Part shown: in pieces, positions 34,893 through 46,614 of the stretch
How the letters are laid out: each line of letters begins with the position of its first letter
How positions within the stretch are numbered: position 1 is the stretch's first letter
Origin: Thereva unica
Lineage: Eukaryota; Arthropoda; Insecta; Diptera; Therevidae
DNA: 64,000 bases
Direction: 5' to 3'
Assembly (NCBI GenBank): GCA_949987705.1
Contig: OX465282.1
Coordinates: 3,088,501-3,152,500, forward strand
The notes under the pieces: model-generated
Database searches by the model: none
What the model was told of the DNA's origin: nothing
Seen by the model: the letters and a program-made list of their open reading frames with translations, nothing else
Position numbers and translations under genes: made by a program

Positions 34893-34923
<31 letters not shown>
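34893..34923 (+). repeat. (CA)n microsatellite
   Basis: About 14 CA units directly after the last 146-bp unit, inside the TTAA-flanked element. Confidence 0.95.
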
Positions 34924-34924
<1 letters not shown>

Positions 34925-35034
34925 TTCCTCCCAATTTTTTGCTTAAAATGCTCCTGGGACCTTGAAAGATGAAAATACGTCGAAATTTTCGATTTCGATT
35001 TTCGGACCGATTACAATAACTTCCTATACTGGGA

Positions 35035-35245
35035 AGTTAATAAGGAATTCGTTTGTAAGTAGAAAAAACTTCTCAATGGAATAATATTTCAGAGTTAGAG
35101 TTTCCAAACTCCTATAGGATCCAAGAGTGGAAACGCATGGTTCAACATCCTCCCTGCTCTTCATTACCCAAAATCTATTCTACCCATCGTACAACCAAAC
35201 GTGACCAACGACATGACAGACTAGTAGTAACCAGGGTGATACTCC
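35035..35245 (+). repeat. Dispersed repeat family Y
   Basis: Shares GAATTCGTTTGTAA with 1057-1070, and a ...CATCCAAGAG/ATCCAAGAG...CGCA(T/G)GGTTCA block plus GACATGAC(A/G)GACTAGTAGTA with 51225-51375. A shorter match (ATGACATGACAGACC) is at 38228. Class unknown; possibly a LINE UTR. Confidence 0.6.
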
Positions 35246-35321
35246 CGAGCTTAGGTCTGCAACGCGAACCAAATTTATAGTTTCAATGGTCTGGTCTGGT
35301 TAGTCTATCTGTTTTGACCCA

Positions 35322-35397
35322 TGTCGAATTGGTAGCTCAAAGATTAAGGCATCGTAAGACTACCACCACAAAGGTTTGGGTTCGAGTCCCTTAATCA
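35322..35397 (+). repeat. tRNA-like sequence with A and B boxes
   Basis: GGTAGCTCAAAGATTAAGGC (35331-35350) is a good A-box region and GGTTCGAGTCCC (35379-35390) an excellent B box, spaced as in a tRNA. I could not close a convincing acceptor stem and no CCA end is encoded. Likely a tRNA-derived SINE head or pseudogene rather than a working tRNA. Confidence 0.55.
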
Positions 35398-35399
35398 AT

Positions 35400-36985
35400 A
35401 TTACCCTGCGTCTTTTCTTTAACCTACATAAGACCTATACATGGCAGCAAGGTAAAATTACGTTTTGGCATTGGCAGTTCTGCAATTATTTTTCGTTTAG
35501 AGCCTGTTGTTCAGCAAATTCTTCCAATAAGCATTTCCACGATATGACAAAAATAGATTAGCCATCAAAATCTGTTAGCAATGAAGATTGACGTTTTAAT
35601 AACCTGAAATCATATAAAAAATCTGCAACAAAAAAATACAGGTAATTACTTTAAATCAATAAAAGTGATTAAATTTTAATGAAAACGTAAAAATCTATCA
35701 AAACTGTTAATCGATATGTTACCAACGAGAATTAAAAATTATTTTTAATGAAGGCCCGCGCCCCATGAAAAAGGTCACATTGCTCTGAAATATTCATAAT
35801 AATTCGACCAACCCCCTTCCCCCGCCTTTGTGGGGGTTGTGAAATGTCAAGAGATAAACCATAAGAACAAAAACTCATAAAACCGGGGTTGACCGGGGGG
35901 GCTTTGAGGGTTGAAATTAATTCTTTTCTTGTACCAAATCCACGGACAAAAACCACGTTATTAAGAAGTTCTTTGTGCTGTTCTGGATCATTGACCCGAT
36001 TAAAGTTCTTTTGTTGGTTTTTGTTCTTTAAACGGAAGTGGGTCCGCTCTTGTCTTCTAAGAGCTGCGGGTAAAAATGTTGGGGATGCTACTCCTCTCTT
36101 GGATATTTTGGTAGATTTTCATTGTCTGATGCACACTTAATGGTGGGATTTTGGAGGGGATCATCTAGAGATTTTTTTTAAAGGCAGGAATCATTTGCGA
36201 TGCTATTAATTAAAGTATGTATTAAAATTTTTGACGTCAAAATGTTTTCCCAGTGAAACTACCCCCAAAAACATAGATAGTGACATCTCATCCACAGTAA
36301 TGTGTACTGGATAGTTAAAAAAAGTGCGAAGTCAGTATTTATTTAACCAGCTTGTATCATCAACCAGCGCTCGTTCTAGTGGTTACGTCACCCCAGACAA
36401 AAAGTAAAATTTATGCCCGTTAAGATCGCCCATGGGTGATTCATTTAAAGGTACTTTTTTCAAAAATAAAAATATCTGAAAAGATTCAATTTTATCGGGT
36501 AATCTTTATCATCCTACAAAAGAACCATTCGTTACATTTTTTTTAAGAATATTTTTATTATTATGGTCTATTCAGAGACTCCAATTTTCAATGACGCGTT
36601 CGACCCCACTTCGATTGGTATTTGGCAGAGTAGACTTTCGACTATAGCATGTGGCATGCGTAGACTTTCAACTGTAGCTCAAAGGAGCCGTAATATCGCG
36701 AGCGAAAAATTAACGTGAGCAGTTCTCACAAAAAAGTCAGGCTTTCACGGGCTGTGGGCCAAGCAAGGCCGCTTTGTTTGAACCCAATATCGTTGAGATC
36801 AGGCAGGGGCTTCAATTTTAGGCTGCTGCCGCCATAACGATCGCCATTCGCAGTTACGTTTCGGCCGGCTATATTTTTTCAAAAATATGGAACTACTAGC
36901 CCACAAACCTCACCGAACTATTGTTTTGTCTGAATCGAATGGCAGCAATTGAACCTCTTCGAGTTGCTCTTCAGCCCAAAATGGC
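35400..36985. other. Non-coding; no gene seen
   Basis: Mixed AT-rich DNA. A GTAGACTTTC(G/A)ACT motif is duplicated at about 36630 and 36660. Nothing else is supported. Confidence 0.4.
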
Positions 36986-36989
36986 TCAT

Positions 36990-37245
36990 GTGCTCAGCCA
37001 GAAATGGACCTCATGAGCGGTCCGAGAGGCATGTATTGAGTTGAAACCGGACGTATAATACTAAACAAGTCTATTTGGCTAGAGACATAGTCATCGAAGG
37101 CGCACTTAACATCAACAAAAAAAGGCCGAAACATATGTCGATCCCTAATAGAAATAGTAAAGGAAGCATATGCCAAAATATAACAATCGTCAGATATAAT
37201 ATAGAATTCGTAAACGAGTAGAAAAGTGCTAGCTAGCAAACATGA
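36990..37245 (-). pseudogene. LINE RT fragment (motif A region)
   Basis: The minus strand is open for 81 codons, with FRPFFVDVKCAFDDYVSSQI (F-x-D-x-x-x-A-F-D), matching RT motif A, and IRPVSTQYMPLGP downstream. It is isolated and truncated at both ends. Confidence 0.6.
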
Positions 37246-38690
37246 AATATGTTAAGTCAAAGAGAATAAGCAGATATGTAAAAAGTAGGTATAGCAGCAG
37301 TTTGGCCTGGGAACTAAGTTGTCAGTAGATGCAAATTAAAAGCGGAACCTACCAAAGGAAAAGATTCTTTGAAATAGGAAACGCCAAGAAAAAATTATTG
37401 AAGATAGGAAGGTAAAGAAGGTAACTCGGTCAAGAATCCAGGACGAGGATACAATTCGCGCTAAATGACTTTCGTTTTACAACAGCTATTGCGCTCGGCA
37501 TTGGCCAGTTGCCTGTGATGAACGATGTCTTTTCACGACATCTTTAAAAGGTCTTTCTAGTCTTGGTGATACATCTGGATTTTGCTAGAAAGACACGTTT
37601 CGACTAGTTAGCTATTTCGGGCCCAGATCTAGCCTTGCAAATGAAAATCACTTGGACCCTTTTCCAGCAAAGATGCTGTCAGATGAGGTGTAGACAGTTC
37701 TTCTAGATTTAAAAAAAAACTATTGATCAATAATGACGTGTTCTGGATGAAAAATTGGCTCGAAGACCCACTTGAAAGGTGAGAAACTGGTGACGGTTGC
37801 CAGACTTCCTCCCATAATACCGCTAGGCATCTGCCCGGGACCACTGCTCCCCAAGCCGGCAAGTATCACCGTGTTTGACTTAGCAGAATCCCCTGTACTG
37901 CGTATTTATAACACTCTCTAGGGAATGGTTCACTTTTGTAAAGTTCCGCACTTAACTGGACTATATAGCTCTTGTTGGATGTAGGCTTGTTGGCTGGCTT
38001 AAATAAGCTGGCTGCACCCTCCTAAAGGGCTGTCGACCATTACAATTCCGAGCCTTGCAGAGATATTTTTTAGATGAATAAACCAAGCTTAGCTAATGTA
38101 TAAGATATAGCTAAAGAAAGTGGGTTTGTTAGCTGCCCACCGGAAATTGTGTTCTCTTAACCTATCAGATAATAAACCTCGCTTATCCTTTCAACTAAAC
38201 TTACTGTTAAATATTGCACTATAACATGAATGACATGACAGACCCTAGTCTTTCTACCTCTGATATTTTGTAGGTCGTTTACCGAGCGAAAGACTACTTC
38301 CTACTTCTTGTGCAATACTCTCGGTCGGATAATCGATAATCAAGGGTCTTCTGCACAAGAAATACAAGATCTGTCCATACAGCCCCTGTGTTCAAATGCA
38401 GGAACCCGCAATTGCTTAGCTAGATCATAACTACAGATCGCGGGGTCTTGCCATTTCGAAGTGGCCGCCAGCGTATTTATTGTGGTTCGGGAGCATGGTG
38501 CTTCCTGAGTGGTTGATATCGAGAGTCCTGCAGTTGGCGATTCGTGATTGACCGGTGTTTCGTCTGCTAGTTTACGTTCAGCTTTGACCCCGACCAATAG
38601 ACTCTCTGACCTACCTACTCAGGCATTTAACCAGCGATTGGGCTTTATCGACTTCAAAATATAGCATTGTGCAGTCTTCTACGAAGCATT
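37245..38690 (-). other. LINE scraps and unassigned DNA
   Basis: About 38115-38160 (GTTAGCTGCCCACCGGAAAT, then TGTGTTCTCTT) matches 27950-27985 of the reference LINE, in the same orientation. 38215-38260 carries a family-Y scrap. The remainder cannot be assigned. Confidence 0.4.
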
Positions 38691-38694
38691 TAGT

Positions 38695-39133
38695 TACCCC
38701 GTTTATGACTAGGTTGAAAAGTTGAGTCCAGGTTGAGTTGAAATTTCGACCACCGTATATGATGTCGAGCTGAGTTCACTTTGAGTTGAAATAGAGTTGA
38801 ACTGATATCAAAACATAACCTCAAATTTTTGTGTGAAATTCTCATTTATTGATATGAAAAATTTCAAAACGAAATAATTTTTTGTTCCTGTGCCAGAAAA
38901 AAACACCGAACACAAAACTAACGTCGAAAGCAGACTTCAGGATGGTAAACAAATAAAACAAATGTCACTTCAACCCAATTTCAACTCAACCCGCGTATAT
39001 GAAGCGATATATCAACTCGATCCAGGTAGGAGAGCTGAGTTGGGTTGAGTGGACCCAGTTTCAACTCGATATCCGTTTATGACTGGGTTGAACCCGAGTT
39101 AGACCTAGGTTGAACCTAGTCATAAACGGGGTA
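38695..39133. mobile_element. MITE with ~24-bp TIRs (TACCCCGTTTATGACT...)
   Basis: The left end TACCCCGTTTATGACTAGG (from 38695) is the inverse of the right end ...CCTAGTCATAAACGGGGTA (to 39133), with one mismatch further in. AGT occurs just outside both ends (38692-38694 and 39134-39136), consistent with a 3-bp target duplication as in PIF/Harbinger elements, though a 3-bp match is weak. 439 bp, no ORF. The interior repeats GTTGA(A/G)(C/T)-type words, also inverted. A degraded relative is at 46620-46760. Confidence 0.8.
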
Positions 39134-39139
39134 AGTGAT

Positions 39140-39310
39140 GAGAGTAGAAGAACGAAAGAGTTTCAGCTGTAAGGGGATTTTTTGGGATTTTTCGACCCCC
39201 CCGCCCCCCTTGGTGAGATGTCGTGAGATTTAGCTCGACCCCTCCCCCTCCCCCTTTCCGTCACTTGAGATTTTTCAGTTTTTAAAAATTCTCTAGCATT
39301 TAAGATTACA
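39140..39310. repeat. C-rich repeat family Z, copy 1
   Basis: Shared blocks with 40370-40470: a C-run of 6-8, (G)GTGAGAT(T)T, GAGATTTRGCTCGACCCC or GAGATTCGACTCGACCCC, and CCCTCCC. Orientation is the same. Likely two copies of a degraded transposon end. Confidence 0.6.
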
Positions 39311-40320
39311 CCAGATTTAATTAAAGATAACTAAGATAATTCGTACTTGTCGCGCTTCTAGTGGGCACAAAACTACCAAAACGTGAGCATTCAGATTCAA
39401 CAAGAATTTCATTACGCTAAAATTCGGCGAGGGCCCTTCCTGTAGCTCTATATTCTTTTTCGTGGGTCAGTTTTACTTGGCTCGTACGCCGCAGCATTCG
39501 AAGGGTCGCGCGTTTCGCTGGCCGGTGGCAGCTGTACTACTATAATACGGGACTACTATACTAATTTCTGGCGTCCCCATACAAATTTTTGTGTACGATT
39601 TAACCGTATCTTGATTTAGCCATATCGACAGAAGTCGACGGCAGGCCATTGCCTGAAAGTTCTCGCCTTGAAGCCAGGTATCGCCACACACCTCCCCGGC
39701 CGCCAACTGGATAGCATCTGCAGTCTGAATACTGACAAAAATCTTTTTGTGTATGTGGCTATTTATCGTCAGTTTGTGCCTGAATATCTGAACTTCTATT
39801 CAGTCTCAAGCTGTGAATTTACGGCTCGAATTCACGTCGTATCCAGTTGGACCTGAAAGCAAGGCGCGAACTAGTCGCGAAAATCATGTACACTCGCATT
39901 CACGCTTGTTCGCGGGTGTTCACGGCGTGAGTCTGGAGCCGCCTTAAGGCACAAACATATTGGCACGAAAGCGGAAACGGCGACCGCCTGCGAGAGAATT
40001 TCCCATACATTTAATTTCTCCGCGCCGCCTGCCCCGGAAAATATGTTGGTCCGTGTATTTTTTAAGGTTTTTTTTAGTCATGGATCTGTTTGTGCATTTA
40101 AAGTTTTCGTTGAGGCCATGAACATTTTTACACTTGAATTAACAGCCTGCTATGCTAAACTGTCGCCTTCGCTAAAGTGTCTGTAGGGAATCGACGTCAC
40201 CTGCATGTCACGGCCTGCCAGGCGGATGCCTGAAGTTCTCTGTATAGTATTGTGTGGCCTTCATCGGGCCATGCCTGCCGACCTAAAGTAAGTAAATGGG
40301 GGTCTTTAGCGGAGAAACAT
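39310..40320. other. GC-richer unassigned segment
   Basis: 39.45-40.3 kb is GC-richer than its neighbours, with TCGCG motifs near 39.87-39.92 kb and a GCACAAACATATTGGCACG / AATATGTTGGTCCGTG inverted similarity (39951 and 40040). It may be a diverged DNA transposon. No ORF with a known domain. Confidence 0.3.
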
Positions 40321-40369
40321 GTTTTACTTAAGTTTTCTACCAAATTTACACTGTTTCTTGAGAAAAAAA

Positions 40370-40475
40370 AATTACGTGATATTTGGCGAGACCCCCTCTC
40401 TCCCCCGCGTGAGATTTGGTGAGATTCGACTCGACCCCCTCCCTCTCCTCCCTCTAAACGCCTCACATAATTTAT
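40370..40475. repeat. C-rich repeat family Z, copy 2
   Basis: CGAGACCCCCTCTCTCCCCC, GTGAGATTTGGTGAGATTCG, ACTCGACCCCCTCCCTC; compare 39195-39265. Confidence 0.6.
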
Positions 40476-41680
40476 GGACGATCCCTAAGACAAGCAGCTC
40501 ATTCACGAAAGCTTTGACAAACCCATGATAACTTCGCAATATCACCACCAGAAGGAGTTGTTATCGATTTAGAACCATGCAGATTTTAAAGGATGTTTCA
40601 AAAAGGTATTTTTTTATTATTTTCCGTTTTATTTAAGCCCAAAAAATATCTTCTTTATCACATTTAACATATCAAAAAAAAATAAGAGAGAGAGAGACAG
40701 AAAGATACTAAAAGTTTACGATCCTGTTTTATATCCTTAATCAAACAAGATGAAGTTCCACTTTTGAATATAATCGACAATTCCAAAATATCCTTCAAAT
40801 ATCGTGTAAACGACATATCGAATAAATCTTGTCTGTGTATTGAGGAGAGGAGAGAGGGTACGATAAATTGGGTTTTGATTGAAATCTCCTTCAAAGTCAA
40901 CAGCTTCTCTCTCCACCTTTAAGGCAGGAAAGCAGAGGATTGACAACCGATTGGGTGTGGGAGGTTCATGATCGTAAAACGGAAGGACATTTTTTTGTAG
41001 ATACATATATACTTCTTACCCAAAACGACAGAAGGACATAAGGAAACAATATTAACACAAAAATACATGTACACACACAAAACAGAAAATGTCGCTATTT
41101 TCATACTTCTTTGATGGTTTTTAATGAATTTACCAAGAAAAGAACCAATTTTTCTGGCGTTGTTGTTGTTGTTTCTTGCTTAAAGAGTCCTTTTCAATAT
41201 CGTTTACTGATTTACAAAAGGCAACCTTAAGGACTCTCTCTGTTTTGTGGTTGGTGGCTGTGACTGTTAAGTCTTCTATGTTTGCAAGAAATGCCTCCCT
41301 AAATGTGGAGTAGAGCCGGTTGTGTTGTTATCGTTCGTAAAATATTCGGTTAATGCCTGAAAGGATACATAAATTTTGCAGGACTATAAAGTCTTAAAAA
41401 ATATAAATTTTTTTTTTTTTGGTTTTATTATCAACATTATCCTTTACCGAGAAATTTTAATTGGAAAATTGGAAGTGGTTTAAAATTTTCGAAACATAAA
41501 TTTTTTTGGGTATTTTGTAGTTCAATCAAATATGAATAATTGAACATTTATTGATGATCGATTTTGGTTTTAATTTCTTTTTTTTAAGTTCGCGGAATTT
41601 ATGATTTTCGATTTTTTTAAAGAATGGAACTTTTGTGATATTATTCAAAAGTTTTTTGTTTCAAGGTAGATAGTATATAA
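40475..41680. other. AT-rich non-coding
   Basis: No supported gene. Contains (GA)n-like AGAGAGAGAGAC at 40685 and a TTGTTGTTGTTGTT run at 41160. Confidence 0.45.
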
Positions 41681-42290
41681 ACGTGATTTACCGCACTACC
41701 TACTTTCTAAGTGTTGGGGAATCGAAAATCCCTGCCTTGAGCCTCCCATGCGCTGATGGGCATAACGTTACTCTATCCTCCAGGGTGAAATTTTTAGGTG
41801 TAATAAATCTTGGACCCAAAACTTGGAAGAGAATAAGGAAATCTATAGCTTTATACGCCTGCAAAAACATCTGCGGGAAGATATGGGCTCTCAAGCCAAA
41901 GATAGACGTTTGGATTCACACAGACCTAATCCTCACGTATGGCCCCTGGTCTTGCTGCCTGCTAGTGTTGAACAGGACCTGTAATTAGAAAGAGAATAGA
42001 TGACAGTAACCATAGGGGCAACAGGTCCCATGATTAAATCTCCCACAAACGGAGAGTTGGCGTTGCTACTACCGAAACACAAATTCTAGTCTTGAAAAGG
42101 GCGAATAAGCCATGAGTTTCAGTAAGGCAACATCAGGAAGAAGAAGCGCAAGACAACCAAGAAATGGGCGAATGGGTGACGAAAACTTAAAATAACAAAC
42201 TAGCTAGCAAGACGTGGAGAAAATTGGAAGAAGAGACTTCAATATGTCCGAGTCCTACCGCTATTTAAGAAAAAGGAACTATATGTATCG
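41680..42290 (+). pseudogene. LINE RT thumb fragment
   Basis: The plus strand is open for 101 codons: SSRVKFLGVINLGPKTWKRI, ALYACKNICGKIWALKPKID and VWIHTDLILTYGPWSCCLL, aligning with the AKYLGVTLDAKLNWKQH...[28 protein letters not shown] region at 26.7-26.95 kb. Downstream, VTIGATGPMIKSPTNGELAL corresponds to SITGAIRTSPTAALETLL. It becomes unreadable after about 42290. Confidence 0.75.
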
Positions 42291-42704
42291 TGGCTTATCT
42301 CTGAGGGGAGTTCCTCTGGGCTACATACTCTGAAAATTTTAGATAAATAAAGGGGTAATGGAAGTCTCCTATATAGACTAGTTGGTGATCTTCTTTTCTA
42401 GACAGTCACTCTCCATGATCAGTGTGCACATTGCATTGATAATGTTAGAAGAAGCATCCGGCTACACAACAGTGAAAATAAACTTCAACAGAAATATCAA
42501 TGTCCATATCTAGGGTTTCGGCCCCACCAGAGAAAATGAGCAAATTTGATCTCCAGTCTAACATAACAAATTATTCCAGTCCTCTATTGCCTTCTTACTT
42601 AACCTGTTGGTTGGAAGTAGGAGCCTATCCTGTCTTGTCCTATCCTATCGATAAACCCGAGGTTCGTTCTCACTTTCTGATAAATTTCATCGCCGGGGGC
42701 TGGC

Positions 42705-42905
42705 TCTTAAGCTTTCGAAATCTCTTGAGGTTTCAAGCTTTTAATTCCTTTTAAAAGCTTTTGAAATTTCAGGCTTTTAAAAGCTTTATTAAGCTTTTAA
42801 AAGCTTTTGAGCTTTTAAAAGCTTTTGAGCTTTCAAAAGCTCTGTAGGATTTAAGCTTTTAAAAGCTGTTGAGCTTTTAAGCTTTTAACATCTTTTAACC
42901 TTTTT
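42705..42905. repeat. AAGCTTTTAAAAGC palindromic tandem repeat
   Basis: About fifteen clustered copies of AGCTTTTAAAAGCT / GAGCTTTTAAAAGCTTTTGA variants in 200 bp. The word is self-complementary, so the whole region can form alternating hairpins. No coding capacity. Confidence 0.9.
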
Positions 42906-42949
42906 AATGTCAAATCTTGGAGAGAAGCTAGATACAGCTCATCGCAACT

Positions 42950-43740
42950 TTTCTACAGTGAGAGCTTGGCGGATTTTTTCCCACAGCTCTGCTGCTTCCC
43001 ACTAGTAGCTGTGAGGCCCCAATTTAGGCCCACTAATGAAACAGACCGTCGACCTCCAGGAAGAAGAACGGGACTGAAAAGCGCTCTGATAAACATTATA
43101 CTTTTAAGCCAAATCAGACCAGGACATTCACAGAGAATAAGTACGGATGTCTCGTCACCTTCTATGGAGAATCGACATTCTGCCTTCTGAGACGGTTGTG
43201 GAGGTAACAATGCAGCCCCACATGGCTAGTCAGATATCTCACCAATAGTTCCGTCCTATTTAGAGAGTTAACGACTCATAAGGTAAAGGGTCTTATTAGT
43301 TTTTTAGGTGTTCCAAGACATGGAACCGATTCCCAATAGTTCAGGTTCAGTCCGTTAACCCAGTCCTCTATAAGGGATTTGGAGCTGGGCTATGCGATGC
43401 CACCGAAAGGCTGCTGGACAATTGTATCAGACCCCATCCTCGTGATCTTGTTGGCAGCCTCCTTGCATTCGATACCACAGTGTCTGGGGCCTGCCATTCC
43501 TCAACCTGGTCAACTATGGTCGGATACTCTTCAAATTGGAGTGTTTGGGATACTATTGAAGATATCCATGTATCCTTTGAGTGTATAGGGCCAGTTCGAT
43601 AAGATCTGAAGTCTCATCAAGGTTCTTGTGGTGGCGGATTTCCATATTGATATGAACAGACAGGAGTCAGTCCAATAATTGCCTTATCGCAACTGTGGGA
43701 TAGGTCCGCATAGCTCCAGAAAGGGAAAGGTAAGCCGTGT
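42950..43740 (-). pseudogene. LINE RNase H C-terminal fragment
   Basis: Minus strand: ECRFSIEGDETSVLILCECP, with the Cys/His cluster partly eroded (the second Cys is Ser and the His is lost), matching the CRLCLEEDESALHVLCECP region at 26.08-26.13 kb. About 43250-43500 (collinear on the same strand) holds decayed RNase H sequence with GCATTCGATACCACAGTGTC in the position of the P-G-H region. Confidence 0.65.
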
Positions 43741-45320
43741 CCTGTTAATTAAATTGTCGGCTTTATTTTTTTTAAGCTTGAACTAGGTAACTAATTAATT
43801 AAAGCTTGTGTGAAAACCAGTACTAAAATCGCAACTTTTTCACTCTTTATTCCTAATTCACTCATTCCAGAAAAACTAATTACAAAAAACAATTTTTTCC
43901 TTTTGTATAAAACTCTAAAAGAAATGAGATCCTTTTTTGTGGCTTGTCATGTTTTATCTATTCTAAATATCCCCAGAAAACCAGGAAGTAAAGTTAATTT
44001 AAAAAAAATCCTTCCTTGAAAGGAATATCAAATAAAAGGATACAGCCCCGACTCCCAACTACCCAGCTACTACCCCAAAAAACACAATGCAGTCTCACAG
44101 TTACGTCAAGCCACACAATAAGCAAATCCTTCCTGCATTTTTTCCACATGAAAACCACAAACAAAAGGATTTTTGCGAAGCACCAACCAGGATAATAAAA
44201 AAAGAATCCCTCAATTTTTTTCGAGTTCCCTGCTACACCTTGATGGATAAGTAAGTACAGGTGGAACAGGTACGGAGGCGGAAAATATTGTATAAGTGTC
44301 ATTTAATCTAGTCTTATATATAGAATCATTTCGTCCTTGTAGCTTTTTTGCTTGTAAAAATTTGACATTTATGTGCGTCCTGATGCGGAAAGAGGAAACT
44401 TTTCCTTTTTTGTAGACAGGACGAAAAACGAAAGGGAAAAGGTTAAATTGCATTATGGGTTTTAAAACTATGTTGAGGGAAATTTTCCTATAAGAAAATT
44501 AAATGTCAGAAAAGTTTTACGGTTAAGTAATTACTTTGTAAGTTTTACCTCACGATGGAAAGGGTGGAAATTCGTGGAAAATTTAATTAAGAAAATTACA
44601 CTCCATAGGAAAATTGACATTGGGGAAAGCTTGATGCAGATATACCTTTTATAGGTAGTGCCAAGAGGTTGGATATTTACACTGCAGATTGGTACGGGCG
44701 AGCACCAGCTGAAGGCGCCAAAATGTTAAACTCTTAATTAATTAAAAAAAAAAAATAATAATGAACTAAGATCGATTGAAAAAACACAAACTTTTTTGGT
44801 ACGAAAGATGAGTGAGTGAGTCAGAAGAGGAATACCATGGTATGAAGGTGATATTTCAATCGGGAACACGTTTAGGGACTGTGTAGCAGCATAAAAGTGA
44901 CTGGTAGCTAATCTTGGGTAGGACACGATTATAAAATGAATTTGTAAGAGGCGCCTCTTTTTATCTTTTGAGCCAGTACAATGTCATACCTCAAATGAGG
45001 CGAGGTACTATGGTAATGCCAAAGTGACAAAAACAAGCAAATTAAAAGAAGAAACAAAAAACAAATACCTATGAGGAGTTTTTTAACGCATTTGATTCTA
45101 TGCATTAAACAGCCTCAGCGTAAGTAAGGAAGCTATGCCTCCACAATGTATGTTTATTGTTATATTTTACAATCTCACCTCGCCTAATTTCAAGTTGGCA
45201 TTTTCAATGCCTCAAAAAAATAAGAAATGTCTCTCTAGGTCGAATTTACAATCATACCACAGTACAATTTACCATGGTGTAAGGGACAAATGTACTGCCT
45301 CGGCTAAGTCCAGATCAACT
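43740..45320. other. AT-rich non-coding
   Basis: No gene, tandem repeat or TIR that I can support. Confidence 0.4.
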
Positions 45321-45325
45321 CTGCT

Positions 45326-45520
45326 TCTTCTTCTTCTTCTTTAACGGCTCTACAACCGGGATCCGGTCCTGGCCTCGCGCAACTGTTCTCTCCACCGGTC
45401 CCGATTCTGAGCCGATGTCATCCAGTTTGGCATCCCTAAACTCTGAGCGTCCTGGTCCACGCCATCCTTCCAGCGAAGGTTGGGCCTCCCTCGCTGTCGC
45501 ACCCCATAGGCCTTAAAGCA
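45326..45520 (-). mobile_element. 5'-truncated RTE-type element: C-terminal codons and (GAA)n tail
   Basis: The minus strand encodes RGRPNLRWKDGVDQDAQSLG and then NWMTSAQNRDRWREQLREAR, the signature tail of RTE-clade ORFs (G-R-P-x-x-R-W-x-D-x-V...D...W...A-x-(N/D)-R...W). It ends on the plus strand with TTCTTCTTC repeats at 45326. The same 3' terminus makes up the 51-bp stub at 3491-3541. It belongs to a different RTE subfamily from the full-length copy at 54.77-57.94 kb, which has a (GAT)n tail. Confidence 0.85.
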
Positions 45521-45559
45521 TCAACTCTACTGGCAGCACTAAATTGTCGAGCTGCCAAA

Positions 45560-46600
45560 AATTAAGAAAAGACAGAGTTCTTGCCTCTTTCAATAATCAC
45601 CATACGTCAGAAAATGTCATGAACTCAGCAATGATGATAGACACAGCCACCTCAAGATCAATAGTGTGCTCCGGTATTATCAGGAATCGACATTTTACGA
45701 CTGCAGGCTAATCAAGCGACGCGAAGACAAGGTCTCAATGGATATCCCAGACGAAAGATAAGATCAGTGACGCATCAGGAAATCAAAAGCCTTAAGACTA
45801 TTTCAATTGCGGAAAACTCGAGGTCACGCAGGTCAATGGCGGTGCGACTGCTTTTTGCGGGAGTCGTAGCGACAATACTTCATCGTACATTATGATCCCT
45901 CAGGAAGGGGCCTAGCACTGAGTACTGGAGGACTCCGCAAGTTGTGCTGTATTCCCTTACTGCCTCGTCTGACTCGCAGCACCAAGATGGTCCTTCGAGC
46001 CGAATAGTGACTCAAAATAAGATAAATTCCTCACAAACACAAATAGACCAACAGGATCGACTTTGAAAGGGGTTTGAGGTAGTTTTTTGTAATTATTTAA
46101 TAGATAGGCCAGTTGAAACCCCAGTAGCTCAAAACACGATACTTGGATGGATCATCTTGAGCGGATAGCTCCACTACCATGGATGAGGCAAATCTCGCGA
46201 CTTTCTCCAACCAAGTAAACTCTGAGATCGGCCTAAAGGGAATTGGATGAACTTTCCACAAGTCCTATATGGATCAAAAAAAGGCACGATGCGAACACTA
46301 CGTCACCGACAGCCTCTTCAGGTGTAAGGATGGATGACATCAATTCACCAGAAGCTCAACGCAAATGGAAAAAAGGGTTGATAACGTTTCCGACCTGAAG
46401 ACTGACGACGTCAGCCAGACAAAGAACCAAAGACACCACAGTACGACACCGAGAGTTCTTTACTAATCTACATGTCAAAACCGATCTTCCAAGCCATGAT
46501 TTATTGAAGAAGTATTCATCTTTGACAAAGCTACTTCAAAGACTAAATTTACTCGAGCCAAAGCCACAAGCATTTCCACTCAATGACTATCTCGGCCTCA
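45560..46600 (-). pseudogene. Degenerate Jockey/CR1-type LINE RT
   Basis: Minus strand at about 45960-45890 reads STTCGVLQYSVLGPFLRDHN, recalling RT motif B (G-V-P-Q-G-S-V-L-G-P-x-L). Upstream (46.0-46.6 kb) plausible linker codons are scattered over frames. Inactive and poorly preserved. Confidence 0.5.
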
Positions 46601-46614
46601 AATAGTACGTATAC

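Larger units (their letters stand above)
33634..35036. mobile_element. TTAA-flanked DNA element with short TIRs and an internal tandem repeat (1.4 kb)
   Basis: CTTCCCAGTAT at 33634-33644 is repeated in inverse orientation (ATACTGGGAAG) at 35026-35036. Each end is flanked by TTAA (33630-33633 and 35037-35040), the target duplication of piggyBac-class transposons. The right arm also carries a nearby ACTTCCTATACTGGGAAGT partial palindrome. The interior has a 146-bp tandem repeat and a (CA)n run, and no transposase, so it would be non-autonomous. The class call rests on TTAA plus an 11-bp TIR only. Confidence 0.55.

Noticed and set aside
35322..35397. Functional tRNA gene
   Set aside because: A and B boxes are good, but no acceptor stem could be paired by eye.
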